In this document: positions 35,880 through 48,806 of the stretch, piece after piece
How the letters are laid out: every line of letters starts with the position of its first letter
Position numbering within the stretch: position 1 is the first letter of the stretch
Source of the DNA: Limonium bicolor
Lineage: Eukaryota; Streptophyta; Magnoliopsida; Caryophyllales; Plumbaginaceae
Length of the DNA: 64,000 bases
Reading direction: 5' to 3'
Assembly (NCBI GenBank): GCA_023374045.1
Contig: CM041783.1
Location: 95,019,298-95,083,297, forward strand
Translations under genes and position numbers: made by a program
The notes under the pieces: generated by a model
What the model was told of the DNA's origin: nothing
The model's input: the letters and a program-made list of their open reading frames with translations, nothing else
Databases searched by the model: none

Positions 35880-36833
35880 TTCTCCCCCCGTTAAACAAAG
35901 CTTCGTCCCCGATGCTTAACTTACCACCATCATCACCAAATACCCAAACACAAATACAAATCTTTGACGACAAGGTAATACCACCAAGCATTAAATAGCC
36001 ATAAATAAATGTCACATAATCATAGCACACAAGCACATAAGCACACAAGTCAATTTCCAAATACTGAGTAACATCATATTAATCATGTCAATAATTATCA
36101 ACACCTCATACATGGTGTCCAAACTATTTAATTTTCAAAAGTATCCCACCACAAAATCCAAACTTTTGTTCTCCTTATAATCCACTTCATTAAAACATGA
36201 ACCAACACACAATTCCCTCATGAATAAAGCATATTAACACACATACCATGTCATTATTTGTCACCATCACCTATTACACACATACAATAACAATCCATCT
36301 ACTTCAACAATTCATCACATAGCAAAAAGATAATAATTTTGATCATATAAACATGTCAAACACTTAAGTGTCCTATTGCATCAATCTCAGATATTAATAT
36401 CAAACTATCCTCAATTATTTCACACACTAATCAACACCTACGTCTTACACCAACCACGCTTCCCTGCGCTACTCTGATCTAATTTTTCGTGATCACTTAC
36501 AGGAAGCTTCAGGAATCCTCCAACCCTGCCATGGTCAGTGCCAGTGTTGAACTATCCTTCCACCTCAATTTGTTTTCAGTTTCCCTTGATCTGACCAGGA
36601 TCAAGGTCAACCTTCCACGTCAGATTCAAGCAATTTGCACAATTAAACAAGTTCCAGTTTAACCTAGTATAGCCCCAATTATCCGACGACCACAACTAAT
36701 CCAAACAATCAAACAAATCGGTAACAAGCAACAACACATTCCCATCCCCCGCGGCTTGTCAAGTTTTTAAGCCTAGATTTAATCTTAACTCAACCAAAGC
36801 TCCCTAGAGACCAAACCTGCTCTGATACCACTC
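35880..36833 (-). mobile_element. Internal segment 10 (954 bp, shortest)
   Basis: About two dozen small indels lie between 36095 and 36750, for example TTGTTCTCCTTATAATCC near 36166, ACATACCATGTCATTATTTG near 36242 and CTTCCCTGCGC near 36460. The last of these removes a base from the tRNA-like block. The flanks 35880-36090 and 36760-36833 are clean and the PBS is intact. Confidence 0.84.
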
Positions 36834-39800
36834 TGTAACACCCCGGTTTTCACACACTAAAATTTTCTTATTACTTGAACAACTTACTACAATATTTTAC
36901 AGCGGAAGACTAAATAACACCTAAGTCAAACCGGAGCGCTACCCCAACGCCACACCCCCACACCAACTAGTGTGGATGCTAAGGCTAATCCACCTACAAC
37001 CTAACTCCCGGAACATGCTCCAAGGAGTTTACCACTTACAAATAAATAAAATTTCTAGCTATGTCGGCGCGTTCCCTTGTCCCAAGCTCAGAGCAATATC
37101 ACACAAAGAATCAACTTCACCTGCAACAAACCTGTGGCCAGCAAACAATCACACAAAAGGGCCACAGGCACAAACCAGAAAACGTCAGCAAAGCTGAGTA
37201 ACAAATATCACACCCTGTAAAATTCACTCTCTTTGAAAAAAACCTTTTTAGCAGCATAAAGGCACACATCAACACAAACAACCATGTTATCAACCACAAA
37301 CACAAGTTTACAACACACTCACCTTCCTTGAGACATTTTACCTTAACACAAACCACCTGTTCATAATGATATCACAATACCAGCAAACTCACCAGAGACA
37401 TAAATCCAATAATATTTTGGAAACCACATAACAATTCCACCAGTTTGTATCTCAATTATTAACATTCCACCATCCTCGGGCACACCGGTCTTTCGACAAA
37501 GAGCTACTAGGCTCTCGGCCCCTTGGACAAATAATTCCACCCCACCACCTCACCCCATGTCCTTAAGTGTGCACACCCCCTATGAATCATCAGTCCATAG
37601 AGTAGATCATGATGGCTTAGCTCCAATACATTGGTAGGAGCGAAAATTCAGTGAATGGCCAACCATGGCTCGACAAATTGAAGGAGCTAACCATAGCTCA
37701 ATAGTTTCGAAATATATATTTCCAAATTCACACTTCCACCACCATAAGTAATATCAACCTTTCCAACATATAAATATCATCCACAATCATATAAAATTGC
37801 TCAAAATAACCACCAACCAAAGGATAGCAATAAACAAGATTAATCACATATTAAAGTACAAACAACCCACCTTTAGAATTAAAACCTTGTATAAGGTTAG
37901 ACTTTGTCTAACTTTGTTCCACCTGAATATCCACTCCATCAAAATCAAGCTTTCTCTTAGCAATCACAGATCAACAAGAATTCCACACCAAGAGTAGTCA
38001 CCAAAAATCATTCCAGAGCCTTTCAAGGCTAAGCCAAGCAACAAAACACCCAAAACCATACTTAAACACAATTTTCCTTCTTTCCAAGTTTTAGCACACA
38101 TATAACCTTACAAGACTTCCTTATACCTTTTACACTTCACCACCTCTTACAACTTCAACCACAAGTCATATTAGGACCATAATGACCAGAGAAACCATTA
38201 AATCCAATAACCAACACACAATTACACTTATTCAAGCTTAAAGCACACCTTATCCCAAATCACTTCCTAGTAATTCGAATGACATCCCAAAGGAGTTTCG
38301 ACCTGAATTTTTGACCATAGATATAAATTCGAAATATAAGAATACCCTCAAAATTTCAGCTCAAACCCATGTCGGAAACTCATCTAAACAACTAACTCTA
38401 AGCTTAAAGCTCATTATTTTCCCTTGCCATGTCTATCCGACTTAAATATCTTCATTCGACTTCATTTTTGACCATAACCATATGTTCACTATTAAAGACT
38501 ACCCTCAAAATTTTAAGGCAAGATGAATTCGGGAACCTATTTAACTAAGTCTCAAGGCTTAAAACACCATTTAAGCCCCCCACACCTTGACCTAGCATTT
38601 TTATGTCTAACCACGAGTTCCCACCACCTATAATCAATTATTATGAGTTAATATAGGTAGAATAACACACCAAACTCAACAAAATCCCATCGAAATCACT
38701 CAAGGAGTCTTAAAACACATTTTTCCTCCTCCCTAAAAGTTCCCTAGAACTTATCCTACTTCCCAAAGGTATTTTCGCCTGAATATTTGATATTATTCTA
38801 GTAATAACTATCTAAGAACACTGTCAAAATTTCAGCTCAAGAGAAGCTAGGGTTCGGAAGTTACCATTAACAAGAGTTAAAGCTCAAAATCAGGGTTTAA
38901 AGAAAGAAATGGTGAGCATAAGTGTTACCTGGAATCTCCTTGCCATTTTAGCCACGACCTTACAAGTCCCTTAGCTAAATGAATCAATTTCTTCCACCAC
39001 CAACCAATTCGTCCAAGGTCACCAGCTCCTTCTCCCTCCTTGAAATCTTGTTTTTCCTTGATTTCTAGCTTGAATCTCCTTCTCCAATGGTGGGTGTTGA
39101 GTTCTATGAGCTTCTATGGTGTTCTAATGGCGTGAGAGTGAGTGAGGAAGGCAGGTAAATCGGTTCCCATCTCATTCTTAAGGATGGCGTGAGTGAATCC
39201 AATTTTACTTCATTAATTAAGTGTAATGATTACTAAGATAACCTTATCTCTTCCTAAGCCATTAGATTAGTGACAATTGTCTAGATTAAATCTCAGCCCT
39301 CCATGTGTGACCGGCCTTAATGATGAAGGAGACAAGTGGCATGGGTAATAAAGAGTATAAGACAAAATAGAATGATGTCTTCACTTACAGCCGTCGGATC
39401 GTAGATATTTTGCTTGGATGAATCTCCACCATCCATGTGTGACCACCCCTCATTAATGAAGGTGACACATGTCTTCTCTTGATTGAACCATGTGTAACTA
39501 ATCATCTCTTGACACCTCGACGCAGCTTACATCATCGTTATGTCATGCCGACATCATCATCACTGCATCATCACTGCATCACCACTGCATCACCACTGCA
39601 TCATCATGGTCAATTTGACCATTGACCAAGGTTTGACCAATGTCCAATGTTTGACCGAAGTCAGACCAAAGTTGACCTAGGTTTGACCACAGTTGACCGG
39701 GCTTCTAGAACTCCATGCAACTCACCGAAATTTCAGTGTTTCTCGGAACTTTCTGAACTAGGGTTTCTCCAAGGTTTCTTGGTTGATTCCCACCACTATG

Positions 39801-39871
39801 GCTTCCTCGTGTTCTCTAATATTTCCTAAGGAACTATGGTTCCATTAGGGTTACAAAATTCGGGTATTACA
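36834..39871 (-). mobile_element. LTR 10 (3038 bp)
   Basis: Marked by many short tandem gains: CTACCCCAACGCC near 36941, CCACCCCACC near 37537, CTCCTCC near 38727, CCACCACCAACC near 38993, CGACGCAGCTTAC near 39518 and an extra CAT in the minisatellite near 39555. It also has one minisatellite unit fewer (four) and a weakened inverted W-box near 39610. Confidence 0.9.
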
Positions 39872-40832
39872 TTCTCCCCCCTTAAACAAAGCTTCGTCCC
39901 CGATGCTTAACTTACCACCATCATCACCAAATACCCAACACAAATACAAATCTTTGACGACAAGGTAATACCACCAAGCATTAATAGCCATAAATAAATG
40001 TCACATAATCATAGCACACAGCACATAAGCACACAAGTCAATTTCCAAATACTGAGTAACATCATATTAATCATGTCAATAATATATCAACACCTCATAC
40101 ATGGTGTCAAACTATTTATTTTCAAAAGTATCCAACCACAAAATCCCAAACTTATGTTCTCCTTATGTAATCCACTTCATTAAAACATGAACCAACACAC
40201 AATTCCTCATGATATAAAGCATATTAACACACATAACCATGTCAATTATTTTGTCACTCATCACCTATTACACACATACAATAACAATCCATCTACTTCA
40301 GACAATTCATCACATAGCAAAAGATAATAATTTTGATCATATAAACATGTCAAACACTTTAAGTGTCCTATTGCATCAATCTCAGATATTAATATCAAAC
40401 TATCCTCAATTATTTCACCACTAATCAACACCTACGTCTTACACCAACCACGCTTCCACTGCGCTACTCTGATCTAATTTTTCGTGATCACTTACAGGAA
40501 GCTTCAGGAATCCTCCAACCCTGCCATGGTCAGTGCCAGTGTTGAACTATCCTTCCACCTCAATTTGTTTTCAGTTTCCCTTGATCTGACCAGGATCAAG
40601 GTCAACCTTCCACGTCAGATTCAAGCAATTTTGCACAATTAAACAAGTTCCAGTTTAATCCTAGTATAGCCCCAATTATCCGACGACCACAACTAATTCC
40701 AAACAATCAAACAAATCGGTAACAAGCAACAAACACAATTCCCATCCCCACGGCTTGTCAAGTTTTTAAGCCTAGATTTAATCTTAACTCAACCAAAGCT
40801 CCCTAGAGACCAAACCTGCTCTGATACCACTC
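39872..40832 (-). mobile_element. Internal segment 11 (961 bp)
   Basis: The PPT is followed directly by TTAAAC because the G that normally follows the C run is missing (39882). A few 1-bp losses are seen at 39940-40160; after that it follows the majority, with an extra T near 40630. Confidence 0.87.
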
Positions 40833-43800
40833 TGTAACACCCCGGTTTTCACACACTAAAATTTTCTTATTACTTGAACAACTTACTACAATATTTTACA
40901 GCGGAAGACTAATAACACCTAAGTCAAACCGGAGCGCTACCCGCCACACCCACACCAACTAGTGTGGATGCTAAGGCTAATCCACCTACAACCTAACTCC
41001 CGGAACATGCTCCAAGGAGTTTACCACTTACAAATAATAAAATTTCTAGCTATGTCGGCGCGTTCCCTTGTCCCAAGCTCAAGAGCAATATCACACAAAG
41101 AATCAACTTCACCTGCAACAAACCTGTGGCCAGCAAACAATCACACAAAGGGCCACAGGCACAAACCAGAAAACGTCAGCAAAGCTGAGTAACAAATATC
41201 ACACCCTGTAAAATTCACTCTCTTTGAAAAAAACCTTTTTAGCAGCATAAAGGCACACATCAACACAAACAACCATGTTATCAACCACAAACACAGTTTA
41301 CAACACACTCACCTTCCTTGAGACATTTTACCTTAACACAAACCACCTGTTCATAATGATATCACAATACCAGCAAACTCACCAGAGACATAAATCCAAT
41401 AATATTTTGGAAACCACATAACAATTCCCACCAGTTTGTATCTCAATTATTAACATTCCACCAATCCTCGGGCACACCGGTCTTTCGACAAAGAGCTACT
41501 AGGCTCTCGGCCCCTTGGACAAATAATTCCACCACCTCACCCCATGTCCTTAAGTGTGCACACCCCCTATGAATCATCAGTCCATAGAGTAGATCATGAT
41601 GGCTTAGCTCCAATACATTGGTAGGAGCGAAAATTCAGTGAATGGCCAACCATGGCTCGACAAATTGAAGGAGCTAACCATAGCTCAATAGTTTCGAAAT
41701 ATATATTTCCAAATTCACACTTCCACCACCATAAGTAATATCAACCTTTCCAACATATAAATATCATCCACAATCATATAAAATTGCTCAAAATAACCAC
41801 CAACCAAAGGATAGCAATAAACAAGATTAATCACATATTAAAGTACAAACAACCCACCTTTAGAATTAAAACCTTGTATAAGGTTAGACTTTGTCTAACT
41901 TTGTTCCACCTGAATATCCACTCCATCAAAATCAAGCTTTCTCTTAGCAATCACAGATCAACAAGAATTCCACACCAAGAGTAGTCACCAAAAATCATTC
42001 CAGAGCCTTTCAAGGCTAAGCCAAGCAACAAACACCCAAACCATACTTAAACACAATTTTCCTTCTTTCCAAGTTTTAGCACACATATAACCTTACAAGA
42101 CTTCCTTATACCTTTTACACTTCACCACCTCTTACAACTTCAACCACAAGTCATATTAGGACCATAATGACCAGAGAAACCATTAAATCCAATAACCAAC
42201 ACACAATTACACTTATTCAAGCTTAAAGCACACCTTTATCCCAAATCACTTCCTAGTAATTCGAATGACATCCCAAAGAGTTTCGACCTGAATTTTTGAC
42301 CATAGATATAAATTCGAAATATAAGAATACCCTCAAAATTTCAGCTCAAACCCATGTCGGAAACTCATCTAAACAACTCCTAAAGCTTAAAGCTCATTAT
42401 TTTCCCTTGCCATGTCTATCCGACTTAAATATCTTCATTCGACTTCATTTTTTGACCATAACCATATGTTCACTATTAAAGACTACCCTCAAAATTTTAA
42501 GGCAAGATGAATTCGGGAACCTATTTAACTAAGTCTCAAGGCTTAAAACACCATTTAAGCCCTCCCACCTTGACCTAGCATTTTTATGTCTAACCACGAG
42601 TTCCCACCACCTATAATCAATTATTATGAGTTAATATAGGTAGAATAACACACACACCAAACTCAACAAAATCCCATCGAAATCACTCAAGGAGTCTTAA
42701 AACCACCTTTTTCCTCCCTAAAAGTTCCCTAGAACTTATCCTACTTCCCAAAGGTATTTTCGCCTGAATATTTGATATTATTCTAGTAATAACTATCTAA
42801 GAACACTGTCAAAATTTCAGCTCAAGAGAAGCTAGGGTTCGGAAGTTACCATTAACAAGAGTTAAAGCTCAAAATCAGGGTTTAAAGAAAGAAATGGTGA
42901 GCATAAGTGTTACCTGGAATCTCCTTGCCATTTTAGCCACGACCTTACAAGTCCCTTAGCTAAATGAATCAATTTCTTCCACCAACCAATTCGTCCAAGG
43001 TCACCAGCTCCTTCTCCCTCCTTGAAATCTTGTTTTTCCTTGATTTCTAGCTTGAATCTCCTTCTCCAATGGTGGGTGTTGAGTTCTATGAGCTTCTATG
43101 GTGTTCTAATGGCGTGAGAGTGAGTGAGGAAGGCAGGTAAATCGGTTCCCATCTCATTCTTAAGGATGGCGTGAGTGAATTCAATTTTACTTCTTCATTA
43201 ATTAAGTGTAATGATTACTAAGATAACCTTATCTCTTCCTAAGCCATTAGATTAGTGACAATTGTCTAGATTAAATCTCAGCCCTCCATGTGTGACCGGC
43301 CTTAATGATGAAGGAGACAAGTGGCATGGGTAATAAAGAGTATAAGACAAAATAGAATGATGTCTTCACTTACAGCCGTCGGATCGTAGATATTTTGCTT
43401 GGATGAATCTCCACCATCCATGTGTGACCACCCCTCATTAATGAAGGTGACACATGTCTTCTCTTGATTGAACCATGTGTAACTAATCATCTCTTGACAC
43501 CTCGACGCTTACATCATCGTTATGTCATGCCGACATCATCACTGCATCATCACTGCATCACCACTGCATCACCACTGCATCATCATGGTCAAAGTTGACC
43601 ATTGACCAAGGTTTGACCAATGTCCAATGTTTGACCGAAGTCAGACCAAAGTTGACCTAGGTTTGACCACAGTTGACCGGGGCTTCTAGAACTCCATGCA
43701 ACTCACCGAAATTTCAGTGTTTCTCGGAACTTTCTGAACTAGGGTTTCTCCAAGGTTTCTTGGTTGATTCCCAACCACTATGGCTTCCTCGTGTTCTCTA

Positions 43801-43855
43801 ATAATTCCTAAGGAACTATGGTTTCCATTAGGGTTACAAAATTCGGGGTATTACA
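40833..43855 (-). mobile_element. LTR 11 (3023 bp)
   Basis: Gains of two to four bases by local duplication: CACACACACC near 42650, an extra C in AAACCACC near 42702, and TTCTTC near 43191. It has four minisatellite copies (43534-43577), like LTR 10. It shares the AATAATAAAATTTC deletion with LTR 8 (near 41035). Confidence 0.92.
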
Positions 43856-44823
43856 TTCTCCCCCCGTTAAACAAAGCTTCGTCCCCGATGCTTAACTTAC
43901 CACCATCATCACCAAATACCCAAACACAAATACAAATCTTTGACGACAAGGTAATACCACCAAGCATTAATAGCCATAAATAAATGTCACATAATCATAG
44001 CACACAAGCACATAAGCCACAAGTCAATTTCCAAATACTGAGTAACATCATATTAATCATGTCAATAATTATATCAACACCTCATACATGGTGTCAAACT
44101 ATTTATTTTCAAAAGTATCCAACCACAAAATCCCAAACTTTATGTTCTCCTTATGTAATCCACTTCATTAAAACATGAACCAACACACAATTCCTCATGA
44201 TATAAAGCATATTAACACACATAACCATGTCAATTATTTTGTCACTCATCACCTATTACACACATACAATAACAATCCATCTACTTCAGACAATTCATCA
44301 CATAGCAAAAGATAATAATTTTGATCATATAAACATGTCAAACACTTTAAGTGTCCTATTGCATCAATCTCAGATATTAATATCAAACTATCCTCAATTA
44401 TTTCACCACTAATCAACACACCTACGTCTTACACCACCACGCTTCTTCCACTGCGCTACTCTGATCTAATTTTTCGTGATCACTTACAGGAAGCTTCAGG
44501 AATCCTCCAACCCTGCCATGGTCAGTGCCAGTGTTGAACTATCCTTCCACCTCAATTTGTTTTCAGTTTCCCTTGATCTGACCAGGATCAAGGTCAACCT
44601 TCCACGTCAGATTCAAGCAATTTGCACAATTAAACAAGTTCCAGTTTAATCCTAGTATAGCCCCAATTATCCGACGACCACAACTAATTCCAAACAATCA
44701 AACAAATCGGTAACAAGCAACAAACACAATTCCCATCCCCACGGCTTGTCAAGTTTTTAAGCCTAGATTTAATCTTAACTCAACCAAAGCTCCCTAGAGA
44801 CCAAACCTGCTCTGATACCACTC
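43856..44823 (-). mobile_element. Internal segment 12 (968 bp)
   Basis: Contains local duplications CACACC near 44417 and CTTCTTCC near 44443; the second falls in the tRNA-like block and lengthens it. It loses CA in AAGCCACAAGTC near 44015. PBS 44809-44820 is intact. Confidence 0.88.
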
Positions 44824-47800
44824 TGTAACACCCCGGTTTTCACACACTAAAATTTTTCTTATTACTTGAACAACTTACTACAATATTTTACAGCAGCGGA
44901 AGACTAAATAACACCTAAGTCAAACCGGAGCGCTACCGCCACACCCACACAAACTAGTGTGGATGCTAAGGCTAATCCACCTACAACCTAACTCCGGAAC
45001 ATGCTCCAAGGAGTTTACCACTTACAATAAATAAAATTTCTAGCTATGTCGGCGCGTTCCCTTGTCCCAAGCTCAAGAGCATATCACACAAGAATCAACT
45101 TCACCTGCAACAAACCTGTGCCAGCAAACAACACCAAAAGGGCCACAGGCAAAACCAGAAAACGGCAGCAAAGCTGAGTAACAAATATCACACCCTGTAA
45201 AATTCACTCTTTGAAAAAAACCTTTTTAGCAGCATAAAGGCACACATCAACACAAACAACCATGTTATCAACCACAAACACAAGTTTACAACACACTCAC
45301 CTTCCTTGAGACATTTTACTTAACACAAACCACCTGTTCATAATGATATCACAATACCCAGCAAACTCACCAGGACATAAACCAATAATATTTTGGAAAC
45401 CACATAACAATTCCCACCAGTTTGTATCTCAATTATTAACATTCCACCAATCCTCGGGCACACCGGTCTTTCGACAAAGAGCTACTAGGCTCTCGGCCCC
45501 TTGGACAAATAATTCCACCACCTCACCCCATGTCCTTAAGTGTGCACACCCCCTATGAATCATCAGTCCATAGAGTAGATCATGAGGCTTAGCTCCAATA
45601 CATTGGTAGGAGCGAAAATTCAGTGAATGGCCAACCAGGCTCGACAAATTGAAGGAGCTAACCATAGCTCAATAGTTTCGAAATATATATTTCCAAATTC
45701 ACTTCCACCACCATAAGTATATCAACCTTTCCAACATATAAATATCATCCACAATCATATAAAATTGCTCAAAATAACCACCAACCAAAGGATAGCAATA
45801 AACAAGATTAATCACATATTAAAGTACAAACAACCCACCTTAGAATTAAAACCTTGTATAAGGTTAGACTTTGTCTAACTTTGTTCCACCTGAATATCCA
45901 CTCCATCAAAATCAAGCTTTCTCTTAGCAATCACAGATCAACAAGAATTCCACACCAAGAGTAGTCACCAAAAATCATTCCAGAGCCTTTCAAGGCTAAG
46001 CCAAGCAACAAAACACACCAAAACCATACTTAAACACAATTTTCCTTCTTTCCAAGTTTTAGCAACATATAACCTTACAAGACTTCCTTATACCTTTTAC
46101 ACTTCACCACCTCTTACAACTTCAACCACAAGTCATATTAGGACCATAATGACCAGAGAAACCATTAAATCCAATAACCAACACACAATTACACTTATTC
46201 AAGCTTAAAGCACACCTTTATCCCAAATCACTTCCTAGTAATTCGAATGACATCCCAAAGGAGTTTCGACCTGAATTTTTGACCATAGATATAAATTCGA
46301 AATATAAGAATACCCTCAAAATTTCCAGCTCAAACCCATGTCGGAAACTCATCTAAACAACTCCTAAAGCTTAAAGCTCATTATTTTCCCTTGCCATGTC
46401 TATCCGACTTAAATATCTTCATTCGACTTCATTTTTGACCATAACCATATGTTCACTATTAAAGACTACCCTCAAAATTTTAAGGCAAGATGAATTCGGG
46501 AACCTATTTAACTAAGTCTCAAGCTTAAAACACCATTTAAGCCCTCCCACCTTGACCTAGCATTTTTATGTCTAACCACGAGTTCCCACCACCTATAATC
46601 AATTATTATGAGTTAATATAGGTAGAATAACACACCAAACTCAACAAAATCCCATCGAAATCACTCAAGGAGTCTTAAAACACATTTTTCCTCCCTAAAA
46701 GTTCCCTAGAACTTATCCTACTTCCCAAGGTATTTTCGCCTGAATATTTGATATTATTCTAGTAATAACTATCTAAGAACACTGTCAAAATTTCAGCTCA
46801 AGAGAAGCTAGGGTTCGGAAGTTACCATTAACAAGAGTTAAAGCTCAAAATCAGGGTTAAAGAAAGAAATGGTGAGCATAAGTGTTACCTGGAATCTCCT
46901 TGCCATTTTAGCCACGACCTTACAAGTCCCTTAGCTAAATGAATCAATTTCTTCCACCAACCAATTCGTCCAAGGTCACCAGCTCCTTCTCCCTCCTTGA
47001 AATCTTGTTTTCCTTGATTTCTAGCTTGAATCTCCTTCTCCAATGGTGGGTGTTGAGTTCTATGAGCTTCTATGGTGTTCTAATGGCGTGAGAGTGAGTG
47101 AGGAAGGCAGGTAAATCGGTTCCCATCTCATTCTTAAGGATGGCGTGAGTGAATTCCAATTTTACTTCATTAATTAAGTGTAATGATTACTAAGATAACC
47201 TTATCTCTTCCTAAGCCATTAGATTAGTGACAATTGTCTAGATTAAATCTCAGCCCTCCATGTGTGACCGGCCTTAATGATGAAGGAGACAAGTGGCATG
47301 GGTAATAAAGAGTATAAGACAAAATAGAATGATGTCTTCACTTACAGCCGTCGGATCGTAGATATTTTGCTTGGATGAATCTCCACCATCCATGTGTGAC
47401 CACCCCTCATTAATGAAGGTGACACATGTCTTCTCTTGATTGAACCATGTGTAACTAATCATCTCTTGACACCTCGACGCTTACATCATCGTTATGTCAT
47501 GCCGACATCATCACTGCATCATCACTGCATCATCACTGCATCACCACTGCATCACCACTGCATCATCATGGTCAAAGTTGACCATTGACCAAGGTTTGAC
47601 CAATGTCCAATGTTTGACCGAAGTCAGACCAAAGTTGACCTAGGTTTGACCACAGTTGACCGGGGCTTCTAAGAACTCCATGCAACTCACCGAAATTTCA
47701 GTGTTTCTCGAACTTTCTGAACTAGGGTTTCTCCCAAGTTTCTTGGTTGATTCCCAACCACTATGGCTTCCTCGTGTTCTCTAATAATTCCTAAGGAACT

Positions 47801-47840
47801 ATGGTTTCCCATTAGGGTTACAAAAATTCGGGGTATTACA
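44824..47840 (-). mobile_element. LTR 12 (3017 bp)
   Basis: CAG is duplicated in TTTACAGCAGCGG near 44890, and a dense set of small losses and substitutions runs from 44950 to 45390 (for example AAACGGCAGC near 45162). The CT loss near 45209 is shared with LTR 4. The right end has an extra A in CTAAGAACTCC near 47670. Confidence 0.9.
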
Positions 47841-48806
47841 TTCTCCCCCCCGTTAAACAAAGCTTCGTCCCCGATGCTTAACTTACCACCATCATCACCA
47901 AATACCCAAACACAAATACAAATCTTTGACGACAAGGTAATACCACCAAGCATTAAATAGCCATAAATAAATGTCACATAATCATAGCACACAAGCACAT
48001 AAGCACACAAGTCAATTTCCAAATACTGAGTAACATCATATTAATCATGTCAATAATTATATCAACACCTCATACATGGTGTCAAACTATTTATTTTCAA
48101 AAGTATCCAACCACAAAATCCCAAACTTTATGTTCTCCTTATGTAATCCACTTCATTAAAACATGAACCAACACACAATTCCTCATGATATAAAGCATAT
48201 TAACACACATAACCATGTCAATTATTTTGTCACTCATCACCTATTACACACATACAATAACAATCCATCTACTTCAGACAATTCATCACATAGCAAAAAG
48301 ATAATAATTTTGATCATATAAACATGTCAAACACTTTAAGTGTCCTATTGCATCAATCTCAGATATTAATATCAAACTATCCTCAATTATTTCACCACTA
48401 ATCAACACCTACGTCTTACACCAACCACGCTTCCACTGCGCTACTCTGATCTAATTTTTCGTGATCACTTACAGGAAGCTTCAGGAATCCTCCAACCCTG
48501 CCATGGTCAGTGCCAGTGTTGAACTATCCTTCCACCTCAATTTGTTTTCAGTTTCCCTTGATCTGACCAGGATCAAGGTCAACCTTCCACGTCAGATTCA
48601 AGCAATTTGCACAATTAAACAAGTTCCAGTTTATCCTAGTATAGCCCCAATTATCCGACGACCACAACTAATTCCAACAATCAAACAAATCGGTAACAAG
48701 CAACAAACACAATTCCCATCCCCACGGCTTGTCAAGTTTTTAAGCCTAGATTTAATCTTAACTCAACCAAAGCTCCCTAGAGACCAAACCTGCTCTGATA
48801 CCACTC
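47841..48806 (-). mobile_element. Internal segment 13 (966 bp)
   Basis: The longest PPT in the window (seven Cs on the + strand). Otherwise majority-like up to about 48630, then single A losses near 48633 and 48678. These merge two short + strand frames into one of 116 codons, which shows that such frames come from indels and not from coding constraint. Confidence 0.89.

Noticed and set aside
35710..36060. A 116-codon minus-strand frame crossing from the internal segment into the LTR
   Set aside because: The missing terminal A of LTR 9 removes the usual stop in TGTAA and extends the frame. This is an indel effect.
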